NCBI GenBank assembly: GCA_947496705.1
Contig: CANMDW010000001.1
Coordinates: 62,001-126,000, forward strand
Reading direction: 5' to 3'
DNA: 64,000 nt
Source of the DNA: an uncultured Aquimarina sp.
GTDB taxonomy: Bacteria; Bacteroidota; Bacteroidia; Flavobacteriales; Flavobacteriaceae
Below the pieces are notes generated by a model that did no database searches, was not told the DNA's origin, and saw only the letters and a list, made by a program, of their open reading frames with translations. A program made the translations under genes and the position numbers. Shown piece after piece: positions 1-9,090 of the stretch (the stretch's first letter is position 1; every line of letters starts with the position of its first letter).

Positions 1-35
1 TTTTTTTAGAAGGTTAACCTAAAACCACAATAATG

Positions 36-67
36 AAAAGTCCGATATTTTTGGTATCGGACTTTTT
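36..67. terminator. bidirectional intrinsic terminator
   Basis: A perfect 12-bp stem (36-47 with 55-66) closes a 7-base loop. It has a T-run on the plus side and an A-run at its left foot, so it can work on both strands. It lies 37 bases past the stop of the minus-strand DUF3127 gene and is probably its terminator. Confidence 0.7.
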
Positions 68-103
68 GCTTTTTATCAAAGATGTTTTCTATTTGAAATC
101 AAC

Positions 104-484
104 CTAGAAAGGAAGATCATCGTGCTCCTCTTCAGAAAAATCTGTAGCAGGCTCAAAAGCATCTGCCGCAGGAGGAGTTACCGGAGCAGAAGCTACCGGA
201 GCTGCTTGTTGTAAACTCTCTATTCTCCATCCCTGGATAGAATTAAAATACTTTGTTTCTCCTTGTGGATTTACCCATTCACGACCTCTTAGGTTAATGC
301 TGATTTTTACATCCTGACCTACCTGAAAAGTATTCAATAAGTCACATTTATCCTGAACAAACTCTACCATAATATGCTGTGGGTATTGCTCTTCTGTAGT
401 GACAACAATTTCTCTCTTTCTAAAACCATTGCTTCCAAAGGTTTGTGTCTCTCCGATCATCTTTACTTTACCTTGTACTTCCAT
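104..484 (-). CDS. DUF3127 domain-containing protein with SSB-like acidic tail
   Basis: This 126-residue cytoplasmic protein matches the Bacteroidota DUF3127 family, which is thought to have an OB-type beta-barrel fold; its function is not established. Residues 1-92 are beta-rich, with conserved-looking WVNPQGETKYFNSIQGWRIE. An Ala/Pro linker (about 94-110) leads to an acidic tail ending EEEHDDLPF, very like the protein-docking tip of single-stranded DNA-binding protein (DDDIPF). It starts 13 bases after the flavin reductase gene on the same strand, so the two are probably one transcript. A role at single-stranded nucleic acid is inference from the fold and the tail. Confidence 0.85.
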   Translation of the reverse strand: MEVQGKVKMIGETQTFGSNGFRKREIVVTTEEQYPQHIMVEFVQDKCDLLNTFQVGQDVKISINLRGREWVNPQGETKYFNSIQGWRIESLQQAAPVASAPVTPPAADAFEPATDFSEEEHDDLPF

Positions 485-497
485 CGTAATTATATTA

Positions 498-1370
498 TTA
501 TTTTGCTGCTAAAATTTTCCACGCAGTATCCACATCATCCTGATTTAGATATTGCTTCACAAATTTATGAATTTCTATCTGGTTAGCACCCTGAATTTTA
601 TCCTTAATATCACTATTGTTATTAACAAATGCCGAAGCATCTGTTTTTTCCGGCATTTTTTCTACATTGGCCAGCTTTCCCAGATCATTTCCTGTAAAAA
701 CAGTGCTATTTCTTATATCTTCCGGCAATGCATCAACACCAATCCCCATAGTCCTTAGAGGTTTAGGAACCTCAAACAGTCCCATATTCGCTCTGGTATA
801 CCAATTACCTCCCATACGGGCCACCTGATCTATTTTGTATTGATCAATACCATCATTTTTATCCAGGATATCTTTATGAATATGCATTAACAGCACTTCG
901 CAAATAATCAGGTTCCCTGCGCCCCCTTCTTTCCCAAGAGGTATCACCTCATTTACTTTACATTCAAATTGCACCGGTGCTTCTCCAACACGATAGGCCT
1001 TCACTTTTTCTGAAGGCAGCATGGTAAGGCCAGACTTTACAAATTCATTCACCCCCTCAGGATATTCGGTACTGGATAACGAGACTTGCTGTACCATATC
1101 ATAATTTACAATATTAATCACAGCTTCTCTGGTGGCTATTGCATTTTCAAAAGTATGTTTTGTAGTATTGTCCCTCACCCTTCGCGCAGGCGAAAAAATC
1201 AGGATTGGTGGATTGGCACTAAACACATTAAAAAAACTAAATGGAGATACATTGGGAGTACCATGCATATCCATAGTACTGGCAAAAGCTATGGGCCTGG
1301 GACCCACGGCACCAAGCAAAAGACCGTGTAATTTTCCTATAGAAACCTCTGAAGGGTCGATTGTAATCAT
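498..1370 (-). CDS. flavin reductase family protein (FMN-binding split barrel)
   Basis: This 290-residue protein has the flavin reductase-like split-barrel domain over about residues 1-200: GPRPIAFASTMD near the N-terminus, then NVSPFSFFNVFSANPPI, the typical FMN-contact region. Family members bind FMN or FAD and either reduce flavins with NAD(P)H or act as flavoproteins of unknown substrate. The C-terminal 90 residues are helical and charged, as in Flavobacteriia homologues. No signal peptide is visible, so it is cytoplasmic. A TAnnTTTG box lies about 18 bases upstream. The exact substrate cannot be told from sequence. Confidence 0.85.
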   Translation of the reverse strand: MITIDPSEVSIGKLHGLLLGAVGPRPIAFASTMDMHGTPNVSPFSFFNVFSANPPILIFSPARRVRDNTTKHTFENAIATREAVINIVNYDMVQQVSLSSTEYPEGVNEFVKSGLTMLPSEKVKAYRVGEAPVQFECKVNEVIPLGKEGGAGNLIICEVLLMHIHKDILDKNDGIDQYKIDQVARMGGNWYTRANMGLFEVPKPLRTMGIGVDALPEDIRNSTVFTGNDLGKLANVEKMPEKTDASAFVNNNSDIKDKIQGANQIEIHKFVKQYLNQDDVDTAWKILAAK

Positions 1371-1387
1371 AATTGTTTTATATTGAA

Positions 1388-1395
1388 CAAAGATA
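1388..1395 (-). promoter_or_regulatory. -7 promoter box (TATCTTTG) for the flavin reductase operon
   Basis: Read on the minus strand this is TATCTTTG, a full match to the Bacteroidota -7 consensus TAnnTTTG, placed about 18 bases before the ATG at 1370. No TTG -33 box is seen at the usual distance. Confidence 0.45.
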
Positions 1396-1506
1396 ACTAA
1401 AGTTTGGGCTCTTCATGAAGACATGAGCTCGTTTTAGTAATCTGTTTTATGAGCAATAAAATTGCTTTAAAACGTTTTATATTTAAGATTTAGTTAACAG
1501 TTTTCT

Positions 1507-2694
1507 ATGAATTTTACTGATGAGCGCAATTTTGCAAGCTATTTCATCGTCATAGCAGTTATCGTTATAACGATTCTTGCCTTATGGAACACCTCTTTAT
1601 TTCTGCAACGGCTTAAAGACGACGAACGAACAAAGATTGAAATATGGGCTCAGTCACAAAAAGCGCTGAACAGCGAACAATCTGATGATTACCTGGAGCT
1701 GTCTATAATCATAGGATCTACCAACAGGTCGATCCCTATTATTATCACCGATGCAAATGGTGATTTTATAAAAGACACCCTGGGGATGCCCGATCCCAGT
1801 TATTTTCAGAACGTATCTGAAAATGTAGTAAAAAACGAACGAAAGTTTACGTCTTACTTAAATAATCTAAAGTCGGGGAACAAACCTATAGAGCTGGATC
1901 TCAAAGAATCTGTTCAATATATTTACTACGGAAATTCGGATATTTTAAATAAGCTAAAATACTATCCCATTGCTATTGCGCTTATTATATTTTTATTAAT
2001 AGGAGTGATTTACTTCTTTTTTACCACCTCTAAAGCTGGTGAACAAAACAAGCTATGGGCTGGTATGGCAAAAGAAACAGCCCATCAAATAGGAACACCG
2101 CTATCCTCTCTGGTTGGGTGGAACGAGATTCTGAAAGCAGAACATGTAAATCCTGAATATATTATCGAAATTGAAAAAGATATCGAACGACTAAAGGTAA
2201 TTACCGAACGTTTTTCAAAAATTGGTTCTATCCCCAAGCTGCAAGAAGTAGACATTGTAAAAGAAACCCGGGAAGCCTATACATACCTGCAATCCAGAAG
2301 CTCTAAATTGATAAATTTCTCGCTGGACCTGCCCGAAAAACCAATTTATGTGTCACTGAACCCCCAGTTATATAGCTGGACCATAGAAAACCTGGTAAAA
2401 AATGCTATCGATGCTATGCGGGGCGAAGGAGACCTTAAAATCGACCTTGCAGATGATGCAAAACGTGTATTTATACGAATAAATGATAGTGGTAAAGGGA
2501 TGTCAAAAAGTAAGTTTACCAAAATTTTTGAACCGGGTTATACTTCAAAAACCATAGGCTGGGGTCTTGGGTTATCGCTGGCAAAAAGAATTATTGAAGA
2601 ATATCATATGGGAAAAATCAAAGTACTCAGATCTGATATTGGTATAGGAACCACTTTTCAGATCACCCTACGCAAATCTGACACCCCTGTATAA
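1507..2694 (+). CDS. membrane sensor histidine kinase
   Basis: This 395-residue kinase has TM helices at about 11-33 and 152-173 that flank an extracytoplasmic sensor domain of about 115 residues. The cytoplasmic part carries an H-box HQIGTPLSSL (phospho-His about H193), a Bacteroidota variant of the usual HELRTPL. The ATP-binding domain follows: N-box NLVKNAIDAM (about 296-304), G1 DSGKGMS, F-box FEPGYTSK and G2 GWGLGLSLAK. All catalytic boxes are intact. No HAMP domain is evident between TM2 and the H-box. No response regulator gene is adjacent, so it is an orphan whose partner and signal are unknown; a lone receiver gene lies at 17.6-18.0 kb but nothing links the two. Confidence 0.9.
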   Translation: MNFTDERNFASYFIVIAVIVITILALWNTSLFLQRLKDDERTKIEIWAQSQKALNSEQSDDYLELSIIIGSTNRSIPIIITDANGDFIKDTLGMPDPSYFQNVSENVVKNERKFTSYLNNLKSGNKPIELDLKESVQYIYYGNSDILNKLKYYPIAIALIIFLLIGVIYFFFTTSKAGEQNKLWAGMAKETAHQIGTPLSSLVGWNEILKAEHVNPEYIIEIEKDIERLKVITERFSKIGSIPKLQEVDIVKETREAYTYLQSRSSKLINFSLDLPEKPIYVSLNPQLYSWTIENLVKNAIDAMRGEGDLKIDLADDAKRVFIRINDSGKGMSKSKFTKIFEPGYTSKTIGWGLGLSLAKRIIEEYHMGKIKVLRSDIGIGTTFQITLRKSDTPV

Positions 2695-2746
2695 CAATAT
2701 TTTCTTCATCACGTTATGTAAAAAGTAATATCGAAAATTTAACAAT

Positions 2747-3106
2747 GTGAAAACCGAATATATTCTTCTTAAAGAAACGGCCCTAAACAATAATTGTCCA
2801 GAATGCTATTCCAACGATAGTATGGTACTTTCTTTCAAACAACAACGATTAAAATCCAGGTTTCTGGTAAAAACCAAAGCCTATGTTATTGAAAGTATTG
2901 AGTGTCAAAAATGTGAAAACACGATTTTTCCCGGACAATGGACTCAGGATATAGAGCGGGTATATGATTATCACAAAAAAACCCTTACTCCCAAATCGGG
3001 TTCTTTGCATTTTACAGGATTATTTTATGGGTTATTGCTGGTGATAGTGCTATTGGCTGGTGCGGGATATCTATATATGTATCGACCAGATCTTTTAGGA
3101 TTGTAG
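2747..3106 (+). CDS. zinc-ribbon membrane protein, unknown function
   Basis: This 119-residue protein is not recognised as a named family. Two CxxC pairs (NCPEC near residue 17 and ECQKC near residue 53) make a likely zinc ribbon, and one TM helix lies near the C-terminus (about 92-113), ending in a short YMYRPDLLGL tail. The start must be GTG at 2747: the ATG two bases before it is followed at once by a stop, and the next in-frame ATG would cut off the first CxxC. It follows the histidine kinase by 52 bases and may be co-transcribed. Confidence 0.65.
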   Translation: MKTEYILLKETALNNNCPECYSNDSMVLSFKQQRLKSRFLVKTKAYVIESIECQKCENTIFPGQWTQDIERVYDYHKKTLTPKSGSLHFTGLFYGLLLVIVLLAGAGYLYMYRPDLLGL

Positions 3107-3110
3107 TAGA

Positions 3111-3275
3111 TAGTGTCTGGTCGGAAATATATCACTATTAAATTTGTTTCTTTTTGCACTATTTTTATTTGTTTTTTATCGCCTGATGCTAAGGCATCTG
3201 CGTCAAAAAAGAAAATTAAAATCCCATCAAAAATAATTCAAATTATAAAAACCGTCTATTTCCGACCAAACACTA
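3111..3275. mobile_element. MITE-like repeat, copy 1 (165 bp)
   Basis: A 165-bp non-coding unit with terminal inverted repeats: left TAGTGTCTGGTCGGAAAT, right ATTTCCGACCAAACACTA. A second and third copy lie at 5525-5687 and 55814-55963. Inside is a small hairpin, GATGC-TAAG-GCATC, flanked by T- and A-runs. TA lies at both edges, as expected for TA-targeting IS630/Tc1-type elements. It carries no gene, so it would need a transposase encoded elsewhere. Confidence 0.75.
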
Positions 3276-3791
3276 TATAGGCATGTTTATGTGAGCCAGG
3301 ACTAAAAAAGTTCTTCCCTTGGCAATTCTTCGAGTAAACAGATTGCCAGAAAGAGGGTCTACCGACGAGGTAGAGTTTGTTGTCACGTTTTTATCATTGG
3401 CCTAAGGGTATTTTGTAACGGCAAGGGGTTCCTTTTTCTGATGTGTATACTACCCCATCATTTGATATTTACTTTTTATGCTTATCTGCAATTATTCCAG
3501 TATTCGAATTAGGGATTCACCCCTGTCTTACTGGCCAGGCAGGCTTTAGGGCATTGAAATGATTTAAAAACAAAAAACAGGCTCGTTGTATAAATAAGCT
3601 GGTTACAGTATGTATTATTTGGTGGATTGGCAATTGATAAATCAATTTTCAAAAAAGGTCAGAGGTTTTTACCAATGAATACTGTATCTCAACTATTTGA
3701 ATGAAAAACGACACCACAACAAATTGTCCTGTACTAAATTTACATCTGCCCAAGGTGGAAAAAGCAAATACACCATACAAGAGACGTTATA
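3276..3791. other. gene-free intergenic region
   Basis: About 515 bases between MITE copy 1 and the end of glyS. I see no convincing coding frame, RNA gene or terminator. There is a short GC-rich palindromic patch around 3526-3546 (GGCCAGGCAGGC), like the REP-type repeats elsewhere in the window. It may be decayed DNA, but no remnant could be recognised. Confidence 0.5.
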
Positions 3792-5327
3792 TTACTTTAA
3801 CCAATATTCGGCATCTGTTTTTGCTGCAATGATCGTTTTAAGTTCGGTAATAGGAACCCGTTTTTGCTGCATCGTATCCCGATCCCGTATGGTAACTGTT
3901 TGATCGTTTAAGGTATCATGGTCTATAGTAATACAAAAGGGGGTTCCATTGGCGTCTTGTCTTCTGTATCGGCGTCCTATAGCATCTTTTTCATCATATA
4001 TTACATTAAATTTCCATTTTAGGTCATCAACAATCTGGAGTGCAATTTCTGGTAAGCCATCTTTTTTGATCAGAGGAAGTATGGCTGCTTTTACAGGAGC
4101 GACAACCGCTGGTAATTTTAACACCACTCTACTGGTGCCGTCTTCTAAATCTTCTTCTTGCAAGGCAGTAGAGAATACAGCTAAGAACATTCTGTCCAAT
4201 CCTACCGAAGTTTCTACCACATAGGGGACATAGCTTTCTTTCAATTCTGGGTCAAAGAACTGTAATTTTTTACCAGAGTATTCTTCGTGTGCTTTAAGAT
4301 CAAAGTCTGTTCTCGAATGAATTCCTTCTAATTCTTTGAATCCAAATGGAAAATTAAACTCAATATCGGCGGCGGCATTGGCATAATGTGCTAGTTTATC
4401 ATGATCGTGAAAACGATAATTCTCTTCTCCCAAGCCCAGAGATAAATGCCATTGTAATCGGGTATCTTTCCAATACTCGTACCATTTCATTTCTTCTCCC
4501 GGACGAACAAAAAACTGCATTTCCATTTGTTCAAATTCCCGCATTCTGAAGATAAATTGCCGTGCCACTATTTCGTTCCTGAACGCTTTTCCGGTTTGGG
4601 CAATACCAAAAGGAATTTTCATTCTTCCGGTTTTCTGAACATTCAAAAAATTCACAAATATCCCTTGAGCAGTCTCGGGTCTTAAGTATAAATCTGTTGC
4701 AGACTCTGCAGATGCTCCCAGTTTGGTACCAAACATAAGATTAAATTGCCGTACTTCGGTCCAGTTTTTGGATCCGGTTTCCGGGTCTGCTATCTCTAAT
4801 TCTTCAATCAATGCTTTTACATCGGCAAGATCTTCATTATCCAAAGATTTTGCCATGCGCTGTATGATTTCCTCTTTTTGAGAAAGGTATTTTACCACTC
4901 TGGGATTGGTAGCTACAAATTGTGCTTCATCAAAAGCATCTCCAAAGCGTTTTTTGGCTTTAGCAATCTCTTTTTGTGCCTTTTGATATAATTTTTCGGC
5001 ATAATCTTCTATAAGTACATCGGCTCTATATCGCTTCTTGGAGTCTTTATTATCGATTAACGGGTCATTAAACGCATCTACGTGGCCAGAAGCTTTCCAG
5101 GTAGTAGGATGCATAAATATCGCAGCATCTAATCCTACTATATTTTGATGCATGTTCACCATGCTTTTCCACCAATATTCCCGTATGTTCTTTTTGAGCT
5201 CTACTCCATTTTGACCGTAGTCATATACGGCACTTAATCCATCATAAATTTCACTGGAACCAAAAATATATCCATACTCTTTAGCATGGGCGATTACTTT
5301 TTTAAATGTATCTTCTTGCTTTGCCAT
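3792..5327 (-). CDS. glyS: glycine--tRNA ligase, single-chain type
   Basis: This 511-residue class II aminoacyl-tRNA synthetase charges tRNA-Gly and is of the eukaryote/archaea-like homodimeric type (often called GlyQS) rather than the alpha2beta2 type. Visible signatures are LYLRPETAQGIFVNF, motif 2 (FRNEIVARQFIFRMREFEQ) and motif 3 (ETSVGLDRMFLAVF), followed by the C-terminal anticodon-binding domain (about 400-511). Length is normal for the family. It stands alone, flanked on both sides by MITE copies that lie in the intergenic regions and do not touch the coding sequence. Confidence 0.97.
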   Translation of the reverse strand: MAKQEDTFKKVIAHAKEYGYIFGSSEIYDGLSAVYDYGQNGVELKKNIREYWWKSMVNMHQNIVGLDAAIFMHPTTWKASGHVDAFNDPLIDNKDSKKRYRADVLIEDYAEKLYQKAQKEIAKAKKRFGDAFDEAQFVATNPRVVKYLSQKEEIIQRMAKSLDNEDLADVKALIEELEIADPETGSKNWTEVRQFNLMFGTKLGASAESATDLYLRPETAQGIFVNFLNVQKTGRMKIPFGIAQTGKAFRNEIVARQFIFRMREFEQMEMQFFVRPGEEMKWYEYWKDTRLQWHLSLGLGEENYRFHDHDKLAHYANAAADIEFNFPFGFKELEGIHSRTDFDLKAHEEYSGKKLQFFDPELKESYVPYVVETSVGLDRMFLAVFSTALQEEDLEDGTSRVVLKLPAVVAPVKAAILPLIKKDGLPEIALQIVDDLKWKFNVIYDEKDAIGRRYRRQDANGTPFCITIDHDTLNDQTVTIRDRDTMQQKRVPITELKTIIAAKTDAEYWLK

Positions 5328-5524
5328 TTGTGTTGTTTAAAATTTTTGAGATTGATTCAAAAATTTCGATTAAAATATAATGCTATTACACCAGTATGAG
5401 AACAATAGCAGATAATCATTAAATATAAAAACGCCTGCATACAATCTATTCTTGCAGTCGTTCTCTAAAAATTTGTTCCGCAAAAATAATTGAATTTAAA
5501 TGATTTGAAAACGAATTTGGTAAT

Positions 5525-5687
5525 TAGTGTCTGGTTGGAAATATATCACTATTAAATTTTTTTCTTTTTGCGCTATTTTTTTCTTTTTTATCGCCTGATG
5601 CTAAGGTATCTGCGTCAAAAAAGAAAGTTAAAATCCCATCAAAAATAATTCAAATTATAAAAACCGTCTATTTTCGACCAGACACTA
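5525..5687. mobile_element. MITE-like repeat, copy 2 (163 bp)
   Basis: Nearly identical to copy 1 along its whole length, with the same TIRs (TAGTGTCTGGTTGGAAAT / TTTTCGACCAGACACTA) and the same internal hairpin, here GATGCTAAGGTATC with one mismatch. The unit is bounded by TAATTA on both sides, which could be a short target duplication or palindromic target. Confidence 0.75.
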
Positions 5688-5729
5688 ATTAATAGCAAGA
5701 GCCATCAATTTCTGAAAAAAGCATAAAAA

Positions 5730-5766
5730 AACCGCCTTGTTTTTGAATTAACAGGCGGTTCTTTCT
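5730..5766 (-). terminator. intrinsic terminator after the coiled-coil gene
   Basis: On the minus strand AACCGCCT(GTT) pairs with (AAC)AAGGCGGTT through 8-11 bp, with one bulge, and a run of T follows. It lies just past the stop of the minus-strand gene at 5782. Confidence 0.7.
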
Positions 5767-5781
5767 ATCTTATTTTTAAGA

Positions 5782-6663
5782 TTATTTCAATTCAAACTGT
5801 GTATTAGAGATCATTCTCGGTCCTGAGAACAGATTTACCACATAGTTTCCTTTCACCAATTCTCCTTCTGCTGCATCTACCAGAACACATACATCCAATG
5901 CGTCGTTTTCATAAAACACTTTGTTACGACCACTATAGGTGAGTATTGCATCATCAAAGTTTACAGAAACTTTATCTCCAATCAGATTATTTTCAGGATT
6001 GATTACCTGAACAAACAATTCTTTGTCTCCTTTTTCTGTAAGCTTGTTTGGTGAAAGTGTAAAACATACTCTTACTTTTTCAGCTTTATTTGCTTTAGGA
6101 GTAGTTGATATCTTACCACTATTACGTACCCGTACACCTTCAGCTTTAATATTGGCAGCAGTAAGAGCAGAACCTCTTTCTACAATCTCGGCCAATTTTG
6201 TGTTTTGTGTTTGTAAAGAATCAGAAAATATAATTCTTCTGTTCAATGCAACCGATGTACTATCAAGATCTGTAGACAACTGTGTATTGGCAGTAGTAAG
6301 ACTATCTGCAAGTTTAAATAATCTTTCACGCTCTTTTTTAAGTTTACCAACTTCTCTTCTGTATCTAGAGATTAATGCCAAGTTGGCGTCGTTGTCTTTT
6401 ACGCTATCCAATAATACTACGATACGTTCCTTAGCTTTCAGCAAATGATCATCCATTACTTCATTAAGAGCAATAGCATTATCATATTTTGTGATCAGTT
6501 CTCCTAATTCACTTTCGATAAGGTCCTTTTCTTGTTGCAAAATTGCTTTATTTTGCTTCTCTTCGTTGTAAAACTTATACGTAAATATCCCTAGAATAAG
6601 CAACAGTGCTCCTAGAACACCGATCAGGATTTTAAGGGTCAAGTTATTGTTTTGAGTTGTCAT
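5782..6663 (-). CDS. membrane-anchored coiled-coil protein, unknown function
   Basis: This 293-residue protein has one N-terminal TM helix (about 9-30) followed by a long heptad-rich coiled coil (about 32-165, many Glu/Lys/Leu and repeated LKKERER-type segments). A beta-rich C-terminal domain (about 195-293) includes VRVCFTLSPNKL and a C-terminal GPRMISNTQFELK. The topology suggests a long stalk with the C-domain in the periplasm. Homologues are widespread in Flavobacteriia but have no settled function. It is divergent from comF, with 75 bases between the starts, and ends at a good terminator. Confidence 0.75.
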   Translation of the reverse strand: MTTQNNNLTLKILIGVLGALLLILGIFTYKFYNEEKQNKAILQQEKDLIESELGELITKYDNAIALNEVMDDHLLKAKERIVVLLDSVKDNDANLALISRYRREVGKLKKERERLFKLADSLTTANTQLSTDLDSTSVALNRRIIFSDSLQTQNTKLAEIVERGSALTAANIKAEGVRVRNSGKISTTPKANKAEKVRVCFTLSPNKLTEKGDKELFVQVINPENNLIGDKVSVNFDDAILTYSGRNKVFYENDALDVCVLVDAAEGELVKGNYVVNLFSGPRMISNTQFELK

Positions 6664-6738
6664 AATTAATTTTTAAATTTTGATGGTTATTTCAATAGCT
6701 AAATATAGTAAATAATTAATGTTAATATAATTTTTAAA

Positions 6739-7419
6739 ATGTTAAGCGACTTAGCGTATTTATTATATCCTAAATATTGTCCTGCCTGTGACAGTCCTTT
6801 GTATAAGAACGAAAGGATACTCTGTACTTCTTGCAGGCACGAGTTACCTTTGGGCAATTTCCATAACGTAAACGCAAAAAAAATTGAAAAAGTATTTTAT
6901 GGGCGTATCAAAATTGAAAATGCTACTTCCTTATTTGTCTTTCAAAAAGACGGTTTGGTTCAAAACTTAATTCATAACCTAAAGTATAGAGGAAGAGAGG
7001 AAATAGGAGAAGAATTAGGTAAGTGGCTAGGTCAGGATCTGTCAGAAATATCTGACTATCAATTGATTGACATAATAATCCCTGTGCCATTGCACAAAAA
7101 GAGATTGAAAGAAAGAGGCTATAACCAGGTAGAGAAATTTGGAATCGAAATTGCAAAAAAATTACAGGCAAAATATATTGATTCGGTTTTAAAAAAAAAT
7201 TCTTTCAACAATAAACAATCTATGCGGGGAAAAGATACCCGCTGGAAAAATACTTCTGAAACATTTGGAATTCAAAACCAGTCCTTACTTGTAAATAAAC
7301 ATATTCTGCTGATCGATGATATTGTTACCACAGGAGCTACTCTGGAAGCTTGTGCCAGAGTACTAAAATCTATACCCGGGATTAAAATCAGTATTGCTAC
7401 GATGGCAATAACAGAATAG
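6739..7419 (+). CDS. comF: ComF family protein (phosphoribosyltransferase fold)
   Basis: This 226-residue ComF/GntX family protein has an N-terminal zinc ribbon with four cysteines (CPAC near residue 15 and CTSC near 34) and a C-terminal phosphoribosyltransferase domain with the PRPP-loop motif ILLIDDIVTTGATL. In naturally competent bacteria ComF takes part in handling incoming single-stranded DNA; in other bacteria its role is unclear. Length is typical. The gene stands alone downstream of a divergent intergenic region; the next plus-strand gene follows by 57 bases. Confidence 0.9.
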   Translation: MLSDLAYLLYPKYCPACDSPLYKNERILCTSCRHELPLGNFHNVNAKKIEKVFYGRIKIENATSLFVFQKDGLVQNLIHNLKYRGREEIGEELGKWLGQDLSEISDYQLIDIIIPVPLHKKRLKERGYNQVEKFGIEIAKKLQAKYIDSVLKKNSFNNKQSMRGKDTRWKNTSETFGIQNQSLLVNKHILLIDDIVTTGATLEACARVLKSIPGIKISIATMAITE

Positions 7420-7476
7420 TTTTTTTTGTTTTTTAAATATAGTTGTTTCTTTGTGTCCTAAAATTGTTGCGAAGCT

Positions 7477-9090
7477 ATGTGCAAAAAATTGAATATGTTA
7501 TTGCGTCCTTTGTTATTACTGATACTGGTGATTGGTTGTGCAAAAAAGGGGTCAATAACCGGTGGGCCAAAAGACGAAACGCCTCCTGTTTTTGTAAGAG
7601 CATTGCCCCCAAATTTCTCTACAAATTTTAATAAAGATGAGATCAGGATCTATTTTGATGAATATGTAAAATTAGACAATCCTCAAAATCAAATTATTGT
7701 ATCTCCTCCTATGGATCCCAAACCCACAGTTACACCCCTGGGAGGAGCGAGTAAATACATAAAAATCAAATTTCTGGATACCTTATTAGAAAACACTACC
7801 TATAGTATCAATTTTGGAGAGAGTGTCACAGATAATAATGAAGGTAATCCTTATCCTTTTTTTAGGTATGTTTTTTCTACCGGAGATTTTCTTGATTCGC
7901 TAAGTATAAAAGGTACGGTAGCCGATGCGATGCAAAAAGAAGCAGATTCCTATATCACCGTGGCCCTGTATGAAATCGATGAAAACTATAGTGATTCACT
8001 GGTATACCAAACAGTTCCCAGGTATATAACCAATACTTTGGATAGTATTTCTTTTGATTTGTACAATCTAAAGGAAGGAAAATTTAAACTTATCGCATTA
8101 AAAGATGTTGCAAATAATTATACCTATGAACCCAAACAGGATAAAATAGGTTTTTATGAAGAAATCATTACACTTCCAGAAGATACTGCCAAGGTTTTTA
8201 ATATCAATGTATTTAAAGAAGTTCTGGATTTTAAGGCTTTAAGGCCTAAGCAAGTTTCTAAAAATGAATTTGTTTTTCCTTTTGAAGGCAATGCAGATAG
8301 TATGAAAATAAGATTGCTCGGCACTGCTCCCGATAATTTTGAAACTCGGGTTTTTCCCGATAAAGAAACCGATACCTTACACTATTGGTTCAAACCATTT
8401 TTTGAAGCTGATTCATTAATTTTTGAGGTCACAAATTCCAAAAATTACCGTGATACCCTTATTACCAGGTTCAAAGATCAGTATAAAGATTCTCTAAAAC
8501 TTTCTACAAAGGTTAGTTCGGCTTTACCTTTAAACGAAAATTTTATTTTTTCTGCCAGCACCCCATTAGACAGTATTAATGAAAAGCTAATCACCTTCAC
8601 AGATAAGGACACACTAGATGTTCCTTTTTCTGTTCAAATAGACAGGGCCAAAAATGAAGCAGAACTTATCTTTGAAAAAACGGAAAACAATACCTATTCG
8701 ATGCAATTTTTACCCGAAGCTATCAAAGATTTTGTTGGTAATATCAATGATACTATAAAATTTAACTTCAGAACCGGGAAATTGGCAGATTATGGGACTA
8801 TTTTCCTTACCCTCCAAAACGTTGATACATATCCTGTTTTGGTACAACTTACCAATGAAAAAGAAGAAGTTATCTCAGAAAAAATATCAAAAAATCAGGA
8901 AACGCTGGTTTTTGATTATCTCAACCCTGCAAAATATTATATCAGAGTCATTTTAGATAGTAATGCCAATGGGAAGTGGGATACCGGTAATTTTTTAAAA
9001 GGCATACAGCCAGAAGTCATTCGGTATTACCCGGATGTTGTTGATGTAAGAGCAAATTGGGAATTGAAACAGACTTTTATTTTAGAGTAA
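7477..9090 (+). CDS. Ig-like domain lipoprotein
   Basis: This 537-residue lipoprotein has a hydrophobic signal followed by the lipobox LVIGC (Cys near residue 21). The mature start AKKGSITGGPKDETPP is a hallmark of a Bacteroidota lipoprotein family with a Big_5 bacterial Ig-like domain (about 38-140). The rest is beta-rich, and the C-terminal part resembles the carrier-type beta domains of this family. It probably sits in the outer membrane or periplasm; function unknown. Start could be the ATG at 7477 or the one at 7495; both leave the signal peptide intact. Its last 9 bases overlap the end of the convergent hydrolase gene. Confidence 0.85.
   Translation: MCKKLNMLLRPLLLLILVIGCAKKGSITGGPKDETPPVFVRALPPNFSTNFNKDEIRIYFDEYVKLDNPQNQIIVSPPMDPKPTVTPLGGASKYIKIKFLDTLLENTTYSINFGESVTDNNEGNPYPFFRYVFSTGDFLDSLSIKGTVADAMQKEADSYITVALYEIDENYSDSLVYQTVPRYITNTLDSISFDLYNLKEGKFKLIALKDVANNYTYEPKQDKIGFYEEIITLPEDTAKVFNINVFKEVLDFKALRPKQVSKNEFVFPFEGNADSMKIRLLGTAPDNFETRVFPDKETDTLHYWFKPFFEADSLIFEVTNSKNYRDTLITRFKDQYKDSLKLSTKVSSALPLNENFIFSASTPLDSINEKLITFTDKDTLDVPFSVQIDRAKNEAELIFEKTENNTYSMQFLPEAIKDFVGNINDTIKFNFRTGKLADYGTIFLTLQNVDTYPVLVQLTNEKEEVISEKISKNQETLVFDYLNPAKYYIRVILDSNANGKWDTGNFLKGIQPEVIRYYPDVVDVRANWELKQTFILE

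Noticed and set aside
3697..3903. 68-codon plus-strand frame before glyS
   Set aside because: It overlaps the end of glyS in antisense and has no protein-like pattern.
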